From positions 1,273,501 through 1,337,500 of the forward strand of contig JASPKZ010002337.1 in assembly GCA_030220185.1 (NCBI GenBank): a stretch of DNA of 64,000 nt, read 5' to 3'. The notes beneath the pieces were generated by a model. That model made no database searches, was not told the DNA's origin, and saw nothing but the letters and a program-made list of their open reading frames with translations. The stretch is from Diploptera punctata (Eukaryota; Arthropoda; Insecta; Blattodea; Blaberidae). The position numbers and the translations under genes were made by a program. This document shows positions 39,387 to 49,699 of the stretch, one piece after another. The stretch's first letter is position 1, and the number at the start of each line of letters is the position of its first letter.

Positions 39387-39930
39387 TAGAAGTCCCGGCC
39401 ACGCGTTGCTGTGGCTAAGGTATACGTTAAAAATTTTAATTAAGTTACTGTCTTTCGGCCAGATTACTTAAAACTAATATTTACACACGAAATTAATAAT
39501 ATTGAAAATAAAATAAACGCTGAACACACTTAAATTATGAAATAATCAATATTTGTAATTCAATTGAAATTCGCGGTTGCAACAAAAATCACAGCCATAT
39601 GGATCTCTCTTTGTTAAATAATAAACCAATTACCTTACCAAATTACCTTACACCGCCATCTGTTAGAATCGTATGGAACTCACAGATAATTACACCGCCA
39701 TCTGTTAGAACCATATGGAACTCACAGATAATTATAACTCTTTGTTAAATAATAAACAAATAATTTGCAATAAAAAATAATGCGACTATAAATTTAGTTA
39801 TAAACTACCCTAAGTCTCAAGTTGGATCAAATTGCACACGTGTGCAAAATTTTATAAAAATCGGTTCAGTAGTTTAGGATTCCATCGCGGACAAACAACG
39901 TGACACGAAATTTTTATATATATAGGCCTA
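39385..39930 (+). repeat. Dispersed element 3'-like region with tandem duplication
   Basis: Contains two copies of a 42-bp unit (TTACACCGCCATCTGTTAGA and the next 22 bp) at about 39650-39735. It ends with ATCGGTTCAGTAGTTTAGGA and TCCATCGCGGACAAACAACG, a form I associate with arthropod non-LTR 3' ends. No coding part. Confidence 0.45.
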
Positions 39931-39949
39931 TATATATTTAAGAACAAAA

Positions 39950-40515
39950 CTTGTATGGGATTAAAGAGAAACTATTGGAGTTTACATAGCATACTTTATA
40001 AGTGTTCAATGTGAGCAACTTTCGTTACACGGCACACATCTAGCCGATAGTCGAATTCCTCCCAAACCTTGGTCAGCATATTTGATGTAATGGATTCAAC
40101 AGCAGCAACAATCCTTCTTCTCAAGTCTGGAGGGTCAACGAGAAGTGGTGGTACGTACACATGGTCCTTCACATACCACCACAAGAAGAAGTCACAATAT
40201 ATGTGATCGGGATACGTGGAAGCGATCGGGAATAAATAATGTCATCGGGACCGACGTGCCCTATCCATCGTCGGTGATTATCATTCAACAACTGTCGCAC
40301 ATTATTTCCTTTTACAGATACATCCAGTTGTTTCTAACTGTCTAGACCATCGATGGATACTCTTATCTGTCGAAGGATCAATTCCAAATCGCCGTCGAAA
40401 AGCTCGCTGCACTGCAACAATGGAACCAGATCTCAAAAATTGAAACACACAGAATGACTTCTGTACAGGAGTCGCAATTTTCACAAATTTAACGCTGTGA
40501 CGTAATAATGACAAG
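39950..40515 (-). pseudogene. Mariner-like transposase with central deletion
   Basis: Minus 40514-40302 encodes the DNA-binding part (FRRRFGIDPSTDKSIHRWS, LETTGCICKRK). Minus 40184-39996 encodes the far C-terminus (WWYVKDHVYVPPLLVDPPDL, DYRLDVCRVTKVAHIEHL). The part between, with the DDE residues, is gone. It is related to the element at 27937-30046. No TIRs are clear. Confidence 0.8.
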
Positions 40516-40639
40516 AAACAAATTACTGTAAACAGGATAAGAAACTTCTTTCATTGAAGCAAATAATCACGCATCCAATTTCTTTTGTAAAGCTATACCA
40601 ACTACTCGTATTTAATCCCCGTCCATCGTTTTGGAACAA

Positions 40640-40760
40640 GGTGTAATTTAAATGAGAGATTTGGCGCTGGATTCAGTGCCTTACACTTAAAAGTGGTTGA
40701 TATTTTTTTTAACACAGCCTTGATATATCACAACGATTGTCTGGGAGAAATTTCACATAA
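40640..40760 (+). repeat. Repeat R-a, short copy
   Basis: AATTTAAATGAGAGATTTGG, GTGCCTTACACTTAAAA and TGGGAGAAATTTCA align with 3025-3130 and 23495-23600. Confidence 0.55.
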
Positions 40761-40980
40761 TATAAGATTTTTATATATTTACTTGTTTAAAAATTTAACT
40801 GTTGATTAAAATCTATAATTTTTAGTTATGATTTCAGTTTATCAAGTAAGAAATTAGCGGTATATTTTGGGCACCCATTACAAATACACGTTTTTGTTTA
40901 CTTTTCCCACGTTTGATCTGAATAGTCATCTAAAGTGTATGAAGAGTCTAAAAATGCGTTACTTTCTAACCAAATAAACA
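40761..40980. other. Unannotated segment
   Basis: AT-rich. No feature that I can support. Confidence 0.3.
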
Positions 40981-40984
40981 ATAC

Positions 40985-41420
40985 AAATAAATAATAGTTT
41001 TAAAAAACTAAAACAACACGCTTTATTAAAAAACCGAAGTAAGAAAATGAAAAATAATTTTATTTCCAGCACGCTTGGGATAAATAAATTTTACCATCAA
41101 AAGCGTGGGGTGCTCTTTATCAATTAATATATATGATAATAAACTGATATTGGAAAAAGTAAAGTCTCTAAGAAGAAAATGTAAAAATCATACAAAGCAC
41201 CCCATGCTTTTGTTAGTAAAATTATTTATCCCAACCGTGTTGGAAATTAAAATTATTTTTCATTTTTTTACTTCGGTTTTCTAATAAAGCGTGTTGTTTT
41301 AGTTTTTTAAAACTATTATTTATTTTTTAGTTTTAATATTTTACAGAATAAGATAAAAATGTAAAATATCTTTAAATTCGATACTATTGTATGAGCCAAA
41401 AGTAATACTCTTCTAAAAAA
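40985..41420. repeat. Foldback MITE, copy 2
   Basis: Same family as 36690-37325: inverted AACACGCTTTATTAAAAAAC and GCGTGGGGTGCTCT blocks around the same loop. It lacks the segment with CATCTCCAACACATCTAGA, so the two copies differ by one module present in both arms of copy 1. Confidence 0.8.
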
Positions 41421-41424
41421 AAGA

Positions 41425-41532
41425 ACCTCCCAGCCGGATTTGAACCAGCGACCTATAGATTACTGAAATTATATACCACTAGAGTTCACCTTTCTACCAA
41501 CTCAGCTCTTAAAACGATTGACTAAAAAGTCG
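41425..41532 (-). repeat. tRNA-like sequence (SINE head)
   Basis: On minus: AAGAGCTGAGTTGGTAGAA (A-box-like), then about 55 bp, then GGTTCAAATCCGGCTGGGAGG (B-box-like GGTTCAAATCC). Spacing allows a long variable arm, but the anticodon stem does not pair well. Not a confident tRNA. Confidence 0.45.
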
Positions 41533-41574
41533 TCAAGTCCGCAACCTATTATACCAGATTTCTTTTTTTTTTAT

Positions 41575-41895
41575 TTACTGATGATTCTGGCCAGGATTTT
41601 AGAAACAAAATATGAAATTATTGTATTGTCACGGGTCCTTTACAAGTACACAGAGTTTCAAGTCGATCCAGTGTTTCTAAGTGGGTGAAAATCGTGTTCA
41701 AAGATTCCGTTACATGGATACAAAGACACTTTTTTGATTTTCTGATGATTCTGGCCAGGATTTTAGAAAATAAATATGAAATTATTGTATTGTCACGGGG
41801 CTTTTACTAGTATACAAAGTTTCAAGTCGATCCAATGATATTAAGTAGGTGAAAATCGCGTTAAAATATTCAGTTACATAGATAGATACAGGTCA
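41575..41895. repeat. Tandem dimer, about 160-bp unit
   Basis: GATGATTCTGGCCAGGATTT starts at 41580 and again at about 41742. Each unit runs through GAAATTATTGTATTGTCACG and TTTCAAGTCGATCCA to GATACA. Function unknown. Confidence 0.75.
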
Positions 41896-42089
41896 AGCTA
41901 ATATAAAGCGTGTAATAAATAGCATTATACTAAGGCATTCTATAATTAGTCGCAACATTGTTGTAATTAGTGATCCCAGTGGAGATCATTGTAATCTTAT
42001 TGAGCAGTCTTTGTTGTATAAATCTGTACTATTGAAAGTATTTTGTGAATACATTCACTGTTTCTCAAATTTGGTAAAGTAATACCGAC

Positions 42090-42372
42090 CTAAAAAATGC
42101 TCAGTACAATTTGTTTGGAAGGTGAAATTGGGAAGTATTCTAACATCCACCAAATTCACCTGTCATGAGCCCTTGTGACTATAAATTATTCTCAAATATC
42201 AAAAAACCTCTACAAGGCATTCGATTAGAATCAAGAGTTGATATCCAGAAAGCTCTTGATCGATCAGATCAGAGAGATATCCAGAAATGGTGCTGCAGAT
42301 AAAGTGTTGTCTTCAAAGGATTGGGCAAGTTATAGTTGACTTGGCAAGATCCTATAAATGAAGTTCATAATA
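42090..42372 (+). pseudogene. Mariner transposase C-terminal fragment
   Basis: Frames encode KYQKTSTRHSIRIKS and DIQKALDRSDQRDIQK-like sequence ending GAADKVLSSKDWASYS-like. The order (phenylalanine-rich block, IKKPLQGIRFESRVDIQKA, terminal helix) fits the end of a mariner transposase of the SETMAR type. Degenerate; no catalytic residues. Confidence 0.55.
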
Positions 42373-42374
42373 CC

Positions 42375-42850
42375 AAAATTAACTAACTGACCGGCACTAT
42401 CGAACCCGTAAGTTCATGGCCGTACGGATATAAACTCTCCAAACATCCCTATCCTGAGCTATTGTTTTCCAATCATTCCCTGAATAATCTACTTCACTCA
42501 AATCATGGTTAATATTTTCTCCCACCTCAATCTTGGTATACAAACTGGGCGTTTTCCCTCTGGTTTTCCTCCAAGAAGCTTCCATGCACGACTTTCATTC
42601 CTCATTCCTGCCACATGTCCTGCCCATCGCAGTCTACTAGACTTAGCAGTTCTTATTATACCTAGCTTACTAAAAAAGATCATGTAGTTCACTGTTATGT
42701 AGTCTACTCCATTCCCCTGTCTGTTCATCTCTCTTTGGTCTAAACAATTTCTTAAGAACTTTATTCTCAAATACTCGTACTCTCGTTTCCTCCCTTAAAG
42801 TAAGAGTACATGTTTCGCATCCATATAATATAACTGGTAGAATGAAAGAA
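42375..42850 (-). pseudogene. LINE lineage A, 5'-truncated 3' end
   Basis: The minus frames encode RVFENKVLKKLF-like and [20 protein letters not shown], then [16 protein letters not shown] and VYIRTAMNLRVR. Two frames are needed. The 3' end on minus is CAGTTAGTTAAT. Confidence 0.85.
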
Positions 42851-43260
42851 ATCGAAATAATTTGTTTGTGATCTCACAGCAGTATTGCTAGTGTTTATCG
42901 AATACCCTAGTACTTTTTGAAACCTTAGAAATTGTAATTTTTTTCTGTAAAGGGTTCTAATATTAGGCACCTTCATCCTAAATCTAAGTAAAATATTTTG
43001 AAGTTTTACAGGACTGTAGGCCTGATGGTAAATGTTAGATTGTACCGGAAGATTTACAGGTTTGTATCCACTTCAGAGGTACAATACATATTGAGAAGCT
43101 TTTGCTGGTATTTTAGACATGGAGCATGCCCTTTGACAGAAAAGAACATAGTTTTGATAGGTAGTATAATTAAATAATAATATATAATATTAGATTATTA
43201 TTGAAATTATTAAAGAATAATACATAATAAAAATTAAATATTAAAAAAATTATATTATAA
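42851..43260. other. Unannotated AT-rich sequence
   Basis: No feature that I can support. Confidence 0.35.
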
Positions 43261-43264
43261 TAAT

Positions 43265-43597
43265 GTCCACCGCTGTGGTCTCGAGGTAGCGTGCTGTCTT
43301 GTCACGCTGCGGGCTCGGGTTCGATTCCCGGTCGGGACAGGCTCCTGTGTGAGAGTTTTTCCGGGGTTTTACCTCACCTGTAATACAAATGTCAGGAAAC
43401 CTAGGGCCCAGATGTCCCCGATATTCATCCTGCCATCATTATTTTCCTTATTGTTATCACCATCATCCTTCACCCGTGTGGAAAGCAACGGGAAGCTACT
43501 ACACCTATAATTTCCTAATAATGCTGCAAAGCATAATATGAATAATGTTATGATTGCAGTGAAAGACCTGCCCTTGGGCAGAATACTATGGAATGTA
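43265..43597 (+). mobile_element. SINE family 1, full length, 11-bp TSD
   Basis: ATTATAATAAT is at 43254-43264 and 43598-43608. The head is GTCCACCGCTGTGGTCTCG with B box GGGTTCGATTCC, and the tail is ATACTATGGAATG. Length is 333 bp. Confidence 0.93.
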
Positions 43598-43608
43598 ATT
43601 ATAATAAT

Positions 43609-43735
43609 ATTAAAAATAATATTAAATAATTAAATATAATATTATCAGCTAATAAATTCCTGATTATATATATTATAATGTATATAATAATTAAATATAA
43701 GATAATAAAAAATAATATCAGCTAATAAATCCCTG

Positions 43736-43782
<47 letters not shown>

Positions 43783-43790
43783 TGATTCAC
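43609..43790. repeat. AT low-complexity with (TA)n
   Basis: A diverged duplication (AATATCAGCTAATAAATYCC TGATT occurs twice) followed by (TA)n at 43740-43780. Confidence 0.7.
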
Positions 43791-43999
43791 CTGTAAGTGG
43801 GGAAAGAACAGTACGGAGGTACAAATTAGTGAAAGAATTTCCCTGGGCAATAAAGCCTACTATGTAAATAGAAAGCTCCTTAAAATAAACTTGTCTCCAG
43901 ACTAGTTAAAATCTATATAATACAGTAATAAGACAGGTTGTAACTTATAGATGTGAAAAAAATTAATAAATAAAAACTATAAATCTTTGAAAGAAAAAT

Positions 44000-44525
44000 C
44001 TTACGGAGAATTGTTGGGCAAATTAGAGAAAGAAATGGCACATCGCGTATATGAATGAACTTCGAATTAAATAATTTAACACGAAATAAAAAATATATAT
44101 AGTAAACCACATTAAAGCTCAAAGGCTGCGCTTCTTTGGACATGTGAATAGAAAAAAAAACAGATGGCAGGATGATAACTCGAATTAAATAATTTAACAC
44201 GAAATAAAAATATAGTAAACCACATTAAAGCTCAAAGGCTGCGCTAGTTTGGACATGCGAATAGAATGCAAGAAGACAAACTTGTAAAAATAATATACAA
44301 ATGTAAACCAATATGCACCGGAACAACTGAACGTCAAAAAAAAAAAAAAAAACAGATGGCAGGATGACAACATAAAAGATATAACAGAAATAAAAATTAA
44401 AAACTGGCCGGAGTGTATCTAGAATAGATCTGAAGGGAGAGAAATAGTTGAGAAGGCCAAAACTCCACTGAAGTTGTAGTCGCCTACTACAAGAAGAAGA
44501 AGAAGAAGAAGAAGAAGAAAATTAA
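44000..44525 (+). pseudogene. RTE-like LINE 3' end with internal duplication
   Basis: Frames encode IKAQRLRFFGHVNRK, CTGTTERQKK-like, NRWQDDNIKDITEI and GREIVEKAKTPL, ending in a (GAA)n tail at 44490-44518. About 65 bp (AATTAAATAATTTAACACGA to AAAGGCTGCGC) occurs twice (44066, 44183), and the AACAGATGGCAGGATGA block also occurs twice. Confidence 0.7.
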
Positions 44526-44529
44526 TGCC

Positions 44530-45245
44530 TGAAGTAAAATCATAAACTGTAATATACAAGCAATAAAACTTACATGAAACAGACAAGAACAAAACGAATG
44601 CCTGCACCACTTAAGGCAAGATAAGTTATTAAAAATTTTAAGTGACACTTTCAAAACTATTTTGGGAATAAAAGGGTTCTCCTGTACAATGTCAGTTTTC
44701 CCTAGTAACTTACAGTAAGTATAACTTACCAAGAGTATTTAATAGGTTAATTTTAAGGAATTTCACCAGCATTAACATAACATACGCTAAAAATATTCAA
44801 AATATTACATTAAAATATTCCATATGATTATGCATATGAACAATTTTTAGAAAATGTAATGCGTAATTTCCAACCTGTTTCTTTATCCAACACTAGTGCA
44901 CAACTATTTATCATGTTTAACGGAATGGTCAGTTGTTTTCGAACATTTATCATATCAACGTAAAAAGGGGAGTACTTTTCGATAAATAACCTTCAAAAAA
45001 TCGAACAAGGTTTTATTATTATCAACAGCTTATCTATCTACTAAAAGCAGTGTTGCGTGCAATTAGCTCATTTTCCTTCTAAAAAATGAGGTATCATATA
45101 TATTTCTGTTGGTGTTTGTGAAGATTATATTCCAATTTATTATCAAAGAAGATTGGTGTCCAACTGACTGCAATTAAAATTTAGAATTTTAGCTGTGCGA
45201 TTAGATAATATTTTTTTCAAGATATCTTATTATCATTATATGAAA
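44530..45245. other. Unannotated sequence
   Basis: I see no supported feature on either strand. Confidence 0.4.
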
Positions 45246-45254
45246 AATGGGGAC

Positions 45255-45945
45255 TTTATACAAACATTGAGAAAACTAAATATCTGTGTATAGGAGAAGA
45301 AACGGGAAATATAAATTTCAACAATGTAGAAGAACTAGTATTGAATGCACTTATTTAGGAACAAAATTAGACCATTCAGGCGATAACACAGTGGAAATTA
45401 AAAATAGAATCGCACAAACAAAACAAGCAATAAATGCTTTAAACTCTGTTTGGTGGAGCAAAAATATTACAAAAAATAGAAAATTACAAATATATCAAAC
45501 CATAATTCAAAGCATATTAACATAATGGTGCTGAAGTCTGGCAAATTCCTACCAGGGAAATTAAAATAATTTTAAGTACAGAAATGGATGTTTTAATAAG
45601 ATCAGCTGGAAAATCTAGAATGGATAGAATACGAAATAAAGAAATAAGGGAAATTATGGCTGCACAAAAGGAGCCAGACATCATAGATATAGAAAAGAGA
45701 AGATAGCAGTGGTTGGCCTTGTCAAGAGAATGCCAGAGCAAAGATTGTTATGGAATGGATCCCAATAGAAAGGACGAAGAGAGGAAGACCGAAGAAAATT
45801 TGGATAGAAGGGTACAAGCAGCTATGATAGTCAGAGGATTGGAGGAAGATCAATGGATGGACAGAGAGGAATGGCGTTTGGTTTCCGGAAGACGGCGGCA
45901 GTTGCCATGATACCGGATAATGATGATTATGATGATGAGATATTT
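45255..45945 (+). pseudogene. LINE lineage C, longer 3' end
   Basis: Starts upstream of the other lineage C copy: CTYLGTKLDHSGDNTVEIKN, AINALNSVWWSKNITKN and KLQIYQTIIQSIL, then after shifts EMDVLIRSAGKSRMDRI, RRPKKIWIEGYKQL-like and DREEWRLVSGRRRQLP. Its tail is (GAT)n-like at 45915-45940. Stops and indels show it is inactive. Confidence 0.85.
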
Positions 45946-46271
45946 CCCTAAACATAGAGATATAGACTGGCAAAACAATGTCTGCATATTTAACATTCAT
46001 ATTGAACCACAATTTATGTAATTATATTCTATTAAGGCAGTTTAACCTCTCGATTTTAGGTACTTTTACGTGCCACATGTCACCCGGGTCTTACAGTTAC
46101 ACGACTGACGGGAGAGGGAATTTAACTATAGTTCACATACATACTTTTTTAATCACACAAAGACATGGAGGGCCTCCCCGAATGAGTGATCAGCTCAATG
46201 TCAATGCCTCCTCCTAGACAACATAACATTAAGACGAAACACACCATTCACACGCACATTTATACAAACAT

Positions 46272-46457
46272 GGCAAATATGATAATGAAGATTATGATGG
46301 TCAGGTGATGTTTGGGAACCGTTTGACCCTTAAAGTTTCTTGACATTTGTCTTATAGGTGAAAAACGTCGAAAAAAAAACTTACTTAGAAATTTTCCGAC
46401 CGGGATCGAACCGCTGCGTACGAGGCTTGGACGCTGCCCCGAGACAACAGCGGTGGA
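46272..46457 (-). repeat. SINE family 1, partial
   Basis: The minus head GTCCACCGCTGTTGTCTCGG, then the body to the ACAAATGTCAAGAAACTTTA block. The 3' third is missing. It is more diverged than other copies. Confidence 0.8.
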
Positions 46458-46544
46458 CGCGGTTATTATAGGGCTATAAATGCTTAAAATATTAAAACAT
46501 ATACCTGGGATTTCAGCTATCCTCAAAAAAGTAGATTTCCATTA

Positions 46545-46605
46545 AAGTAATGCAGGCCTTTCGGAACATGTTCTACCGTCAGCAGCTGAATAGATACTTT
46601 TTTAT
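46545..46605 (-). ncRNA. Hammerhead-like core
   Basis: On minus: CAGCTGCTGACGG, then TAGAACATGTT, then CCGAAAGGCCTGC. CTGCTGA differs from the hammerhead CTGATGA by one base, and GGAAC can pair with GTTCC across a small bulge before GAAA. It lies next to a Penelope-like ORF end on the same strand. Confidence 0.5.
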
Positions 46606-46799
46606 TTAATTTTGAGTCTGTTTTGTTTACCATGTCAAGTTGATTTATAGCTATTTCGCTTTCGATTTTTATATATTATTTCCTTATTGTTATAAAATAT
46701 TATAAATAATAATATAGTCCATTTTATTCTATCCGTCTGCCCCAATTAGAATAGATTTTTAATTTAAAAAACCTTGTTAAATTATTAGTAATGAAGGTC

Positions 46800-47515
46800 T
46801 TTCAAAAACGTGTTTCATCTTCGGTATGCTAATTGATAGTGATGTCGGCGAATAATGTATACTATGGGTGTGTTCTCATTTATAATGTTTATATTCCTTG
46901 CCTCTTTTAAAATTTCCATATTTTCTAAGATGCCAATCTTTCTGTTGTTATTATCTTTGTGTAGGATTGTTATGACATCGTCCACCGCTGTGGTCTCGAG
47001 GTAGCGTGCTGCCTTGTCACGCAGCGGGCCCGGGTTCGATCCCCGGTCGGGGCAGTTTTTCTGGGTGAGGTTTTTATCGGGATTTTTCCTCACCTGTAAG
47101 ACAAATGTCAGGAAAACTTTAAGGCCCAAACGGTCCCCGAAATCATATGGCCATCATCTTCATCCTCATCATTATCATCATCACCATCATCCTTCACCGG
47201 TGTGGAAAGCAACGGAAAGCCACCACACCTACACAATTGCCTAGTAAAGCTGCAAGCATAGCATGAACATGCTATGATTGCAGTGAAGGACCTGCCTTCG
47301 GGCAGAATTACTATGGATGGTCATGACATCCTCGACCTTGTTAAATTGATCACCTGTTTGTAGTATATGTTTTGCAAAATTTGATGATTTTTCGTTATTA
47401 ATATGTTTTTAATGTTCATTATATCTTGTGTTAAAATGTCTTGTTTTTGCGATGTAAAATTTGTCGCAATTGTTACATTTTAGTTTATAAATGCCTTTAT
47501 TTTGATAGTTTATCA
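46800..47515 (-). pseudogene. Penelope-like element, GIY-YIG end, split by a SINE
   Basis: On minus, from about 47515: KGIYKLKCNNCDKFYIAKTR, HFNTRYNEH, a stop, then SSNFAKHILQTGDQFNKVED. After the SINE it resumes MTILHKDNNNRKIGILENME and ILKEARNINIINENTPIVYI, ending YRR. GIY and Y-I-A (YIG in active enzymes) mark the endonuclease domain. A hammerhead-like core (ACCGAAGATGAAACACG...TTGAAAGACC) follows at about 46797-46828. Confidence 0.8.
46980..47330 (+). mobile_element. SINE family 1 nested in a Penelope-like element
   Basis: TTATGACATC at 46970-46979 and TCATGACATC at 47331-47340 form a 10-bp duplication with one change. The copy is near consensus, from GTCCACCGCTGTGGTC to TATGGATGG. Confidence 0.93.
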
Positions 47516-47566
47516 ATTTCTTCTATTTTGTTTGATATGATGTTCTTAAGTTTAATGTTAGTTTTA

Positions 47567-47705
47567 AAGGCGTTTAATATTAGCCATGATTTGAGGGAAG
47601 TAGATTATACAGAGGATGATTGGAAAACATTAGCTTGGGTTAGGGATGGATGGAAAGCTTATGTCCGCGCGGACATGAACTTACAGGTTTAGTAATGCCG
47701 ATTAG
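47567..47705 (+). pseudogene. LINE lineage A, very short 3' end
   Basis: Only [36 protein letters not shown] and the end. It is 5'-truncated to about 135 bp and directly abuts a SINE2 copy. Confidence 0.8.
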
Positions 47706-47707
47706 TG

Positions 47708-48255
47708 TCCAGCTCCATAGCCGAGTGGTTAAGGCAAGAAGCATTGGCGCAGAGCTACGGGACTTGCGCTAGTTCGAGTTCCCATGGGGAAAAAATGTTC
47801 TCACGGGATTTTGGCCAATATGGGACCGGTGCCCACCCAGCATCGTGAGGAATTTGAGTAAAGTAATCCCACTACAGGCTTCGGGAGGCCCTTGGAGTAG
47901 TAGGAGGTTAAGGTTCCCACTTTTTCTAGCCAATCGGCACTTGATGTCAGTTGGGTTGTCAGCCCAGCGTGACGGCAGACTTTACCCCCACAACAAGCGT
48001 CTGGTACTCATTTCCGTTAGATGCTGAGTCGACACCAGGGCCACAGTGCCGCCAGAAGGTTTTGGTCAGTTTAAAAATCCTGACCCCACCGGGACTTGAA
48101 CCCTCGACCTTCCGACTTGTAGCGCAGTGCCTTAACCACTACGTTACGGCGTGCCCCGAAGAATTTGAGTAGCTACAATAAGTGGCGACTCAAGGTTGAG
48201 AAAACCAGCATCCGACATGGTGACCACATGTCACTCCTACACTGGCTGGATATCA
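47708..48255 (+). repeat. SINE family 2 split by a SINE3
   Basis: 47708-47860 is the family 2 head and half the body (CCATAGCCGAGTGGTTAAGG, CGGTGCCCACCCAGCATCG). The rest resumes at 48161 (GAATTTGAGTAGCTACAATA) and ends near CACTCCTACACTGGCTGG. Confidence 0.9.
47861..48160 (-). mobile_element. SINE family 3 nested in SINE2, 11-bp TSD
   Basis: GAATTTGAGTA is at 47850-47860 and 48161-48171. The minus-oriented head GGGCACGCCGTAACGTAGTG and B box GGGTTCAAGTCCC, with the family body, end GTAGTGGGATTACTTTAC. Confidence 0.93.
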
Positions 48256-48259
48256 TTAG

Positions 48260-48650
48260 TCGTGCCAAATGAGTTAATAAGTTATAGGGAGAAGCTGTTT
48301 TGATAAACCGGGTCGAGGTTCTCTAATCAGGAATTTGACCTTTTGCGGAGTTTAATTGCACATAGAAACTGCACCAAAAGTTCTAGGACAACATTTAGCA
48401 TTGTAGCAAGTTTTAACCTAAGGCTTGCTAATTTCAATAGCAATGTTTCAAACTTATAAAACCATAAAAGCTTTGATATCTTAGAAGTCTACGGTTAAAT
48501 ACAGAGAAATGTCTTCCTCCAGAATAGTAGGCCAAGGTTCGATAGCCTGCGGAGTTAAAAATTTTAATTCCATATATGAAAATAGTCAACTTTTTCCTTG
48601 TTTCGACTTTAATACTTTCGCTTTCCTTCCTTATATTTCATACCATTTGT
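48260..48650. other. Unannotated sequence
   Basis: No feature that I can support. Confidence 0.35.
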
Positions 48651-48654
48651 TTCA

Positions 48655-48990
48655 GACAGATGAATTGAGAAGACTACATAACAATCGGCAAAATTATTTT
48701 TGTTGGAAGTCAGATGAAATAAGAACACTGAAGTCTGTAGACTGTAATAGGCCAGACATATAGCACGAATGGGAATAAAATAGTGCCATAGAAACTCTTG
48801 AAAGAAAACCAGAGGGAAAGCGTCCAATGTAGAGGCTAAGAATGAAGTGTGAGAATAACATTAACCATGGTTTGATGGAGATAAATTATTCAGGAGATGA
48901 TTGGAAAACGTTGGATCAGGACAGGAATATATGGAGACCTTATGTTCGAACGGCCATTAACCTATAGGTTGGATAGTGTCATTGAGTTAC
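48655..48990 (+). pseudogene. LINE lineage A, decayed 3' end
   Basis: Recognisable but shifted blocks: DELRRLHNNRQNYFCWKSDE, then KPEGKRPM-like, MKCENNINHGLMEINYSGDD-like and VRTAINL-like, ending ATAGGTTGGATAGTGTCA. Older than the TSD-bearing copies. Confidence 0.75.
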
Positions 48991-49057
48991 TGTTTCGTAT
49001 AAAGATTATGCAGCTCACTGCTTTTGTAGTCTTCTTCATCCGCCTGTGTGTTCATTA

Positions 49058-49688
49058 GGGTGGGCCGAAAAACTTATTTTTTTTATTTCGAAGTTGTAAT
49101 AGCGCGAAAAAATTGCGAATTATATAGACAAAAGAAAAGAAAAAAAATATCAAAATCGGTTGACATCTTCCGATCGCGCAAAGGTTGTAAAGTTTGACAA
49201 AATATGAAAAACACTTAATTTTTTAGATTTCTTAAATTTTTTAATTAGATGTTTTCGTAATGTAACAGTTTGTAACGTCTTCAAATAGAGCCTGTGTTTT
49301 AATTTGGTTTAGATCTGTTGATAACTTCCGGTCGGGCATAAGCTCCAAAATTTGCCAGAATAATGAAAAAGTTATATTTTACGCATTTTTGGTATTTAAT
49401 AAATAACTTCTAGAGTACTGATTGTCAGATCCCACAGATAGACATAAACATGCTTAGCAAAGATCAGCAATACCTACTTAATATAAATAAATAAATAATA
49501 AATAAATAAATAATTGCAAAAAATAAGTTTTTTTCATATTTTGCCAAACTTCAGAACCATTGCGCGACCGGAAGATGTCAACCGATTTTGATAATTTTTA
49601 TATATATATATTTTTAGCTATATAATTCGCAACTTTTCCGCGCTATTACAACTTCCAAATAAAGAAATGAGTTTTTTTCGGCCCACCC
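49058..49688. mobile_element. MITE, 631 bp, TIRs about 150 bp, TA duplication
   Basis: TA at 49056-49057 and 49689-49690. The TIRs start GGGTGGGCCGAAAAA and share TTTCGAAGTTGTAATAGCGC, AATCGGTTGACATCTTCCG and TCGCGCAA. No transposase frame. The TA target and long TIRs fit a Tc1/mariner-dependent MITE. A partial relative lies at 15735-16235. Confidence 0.88.
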
Positions 49689-49699
49689 TAATATATAGG

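Noticed and set aside
41425..41532. tRNA gene with long variable arm
   Set aside because: The A and B boxes are fair, but the anticodon stem does not pair and the T-stem is weak.
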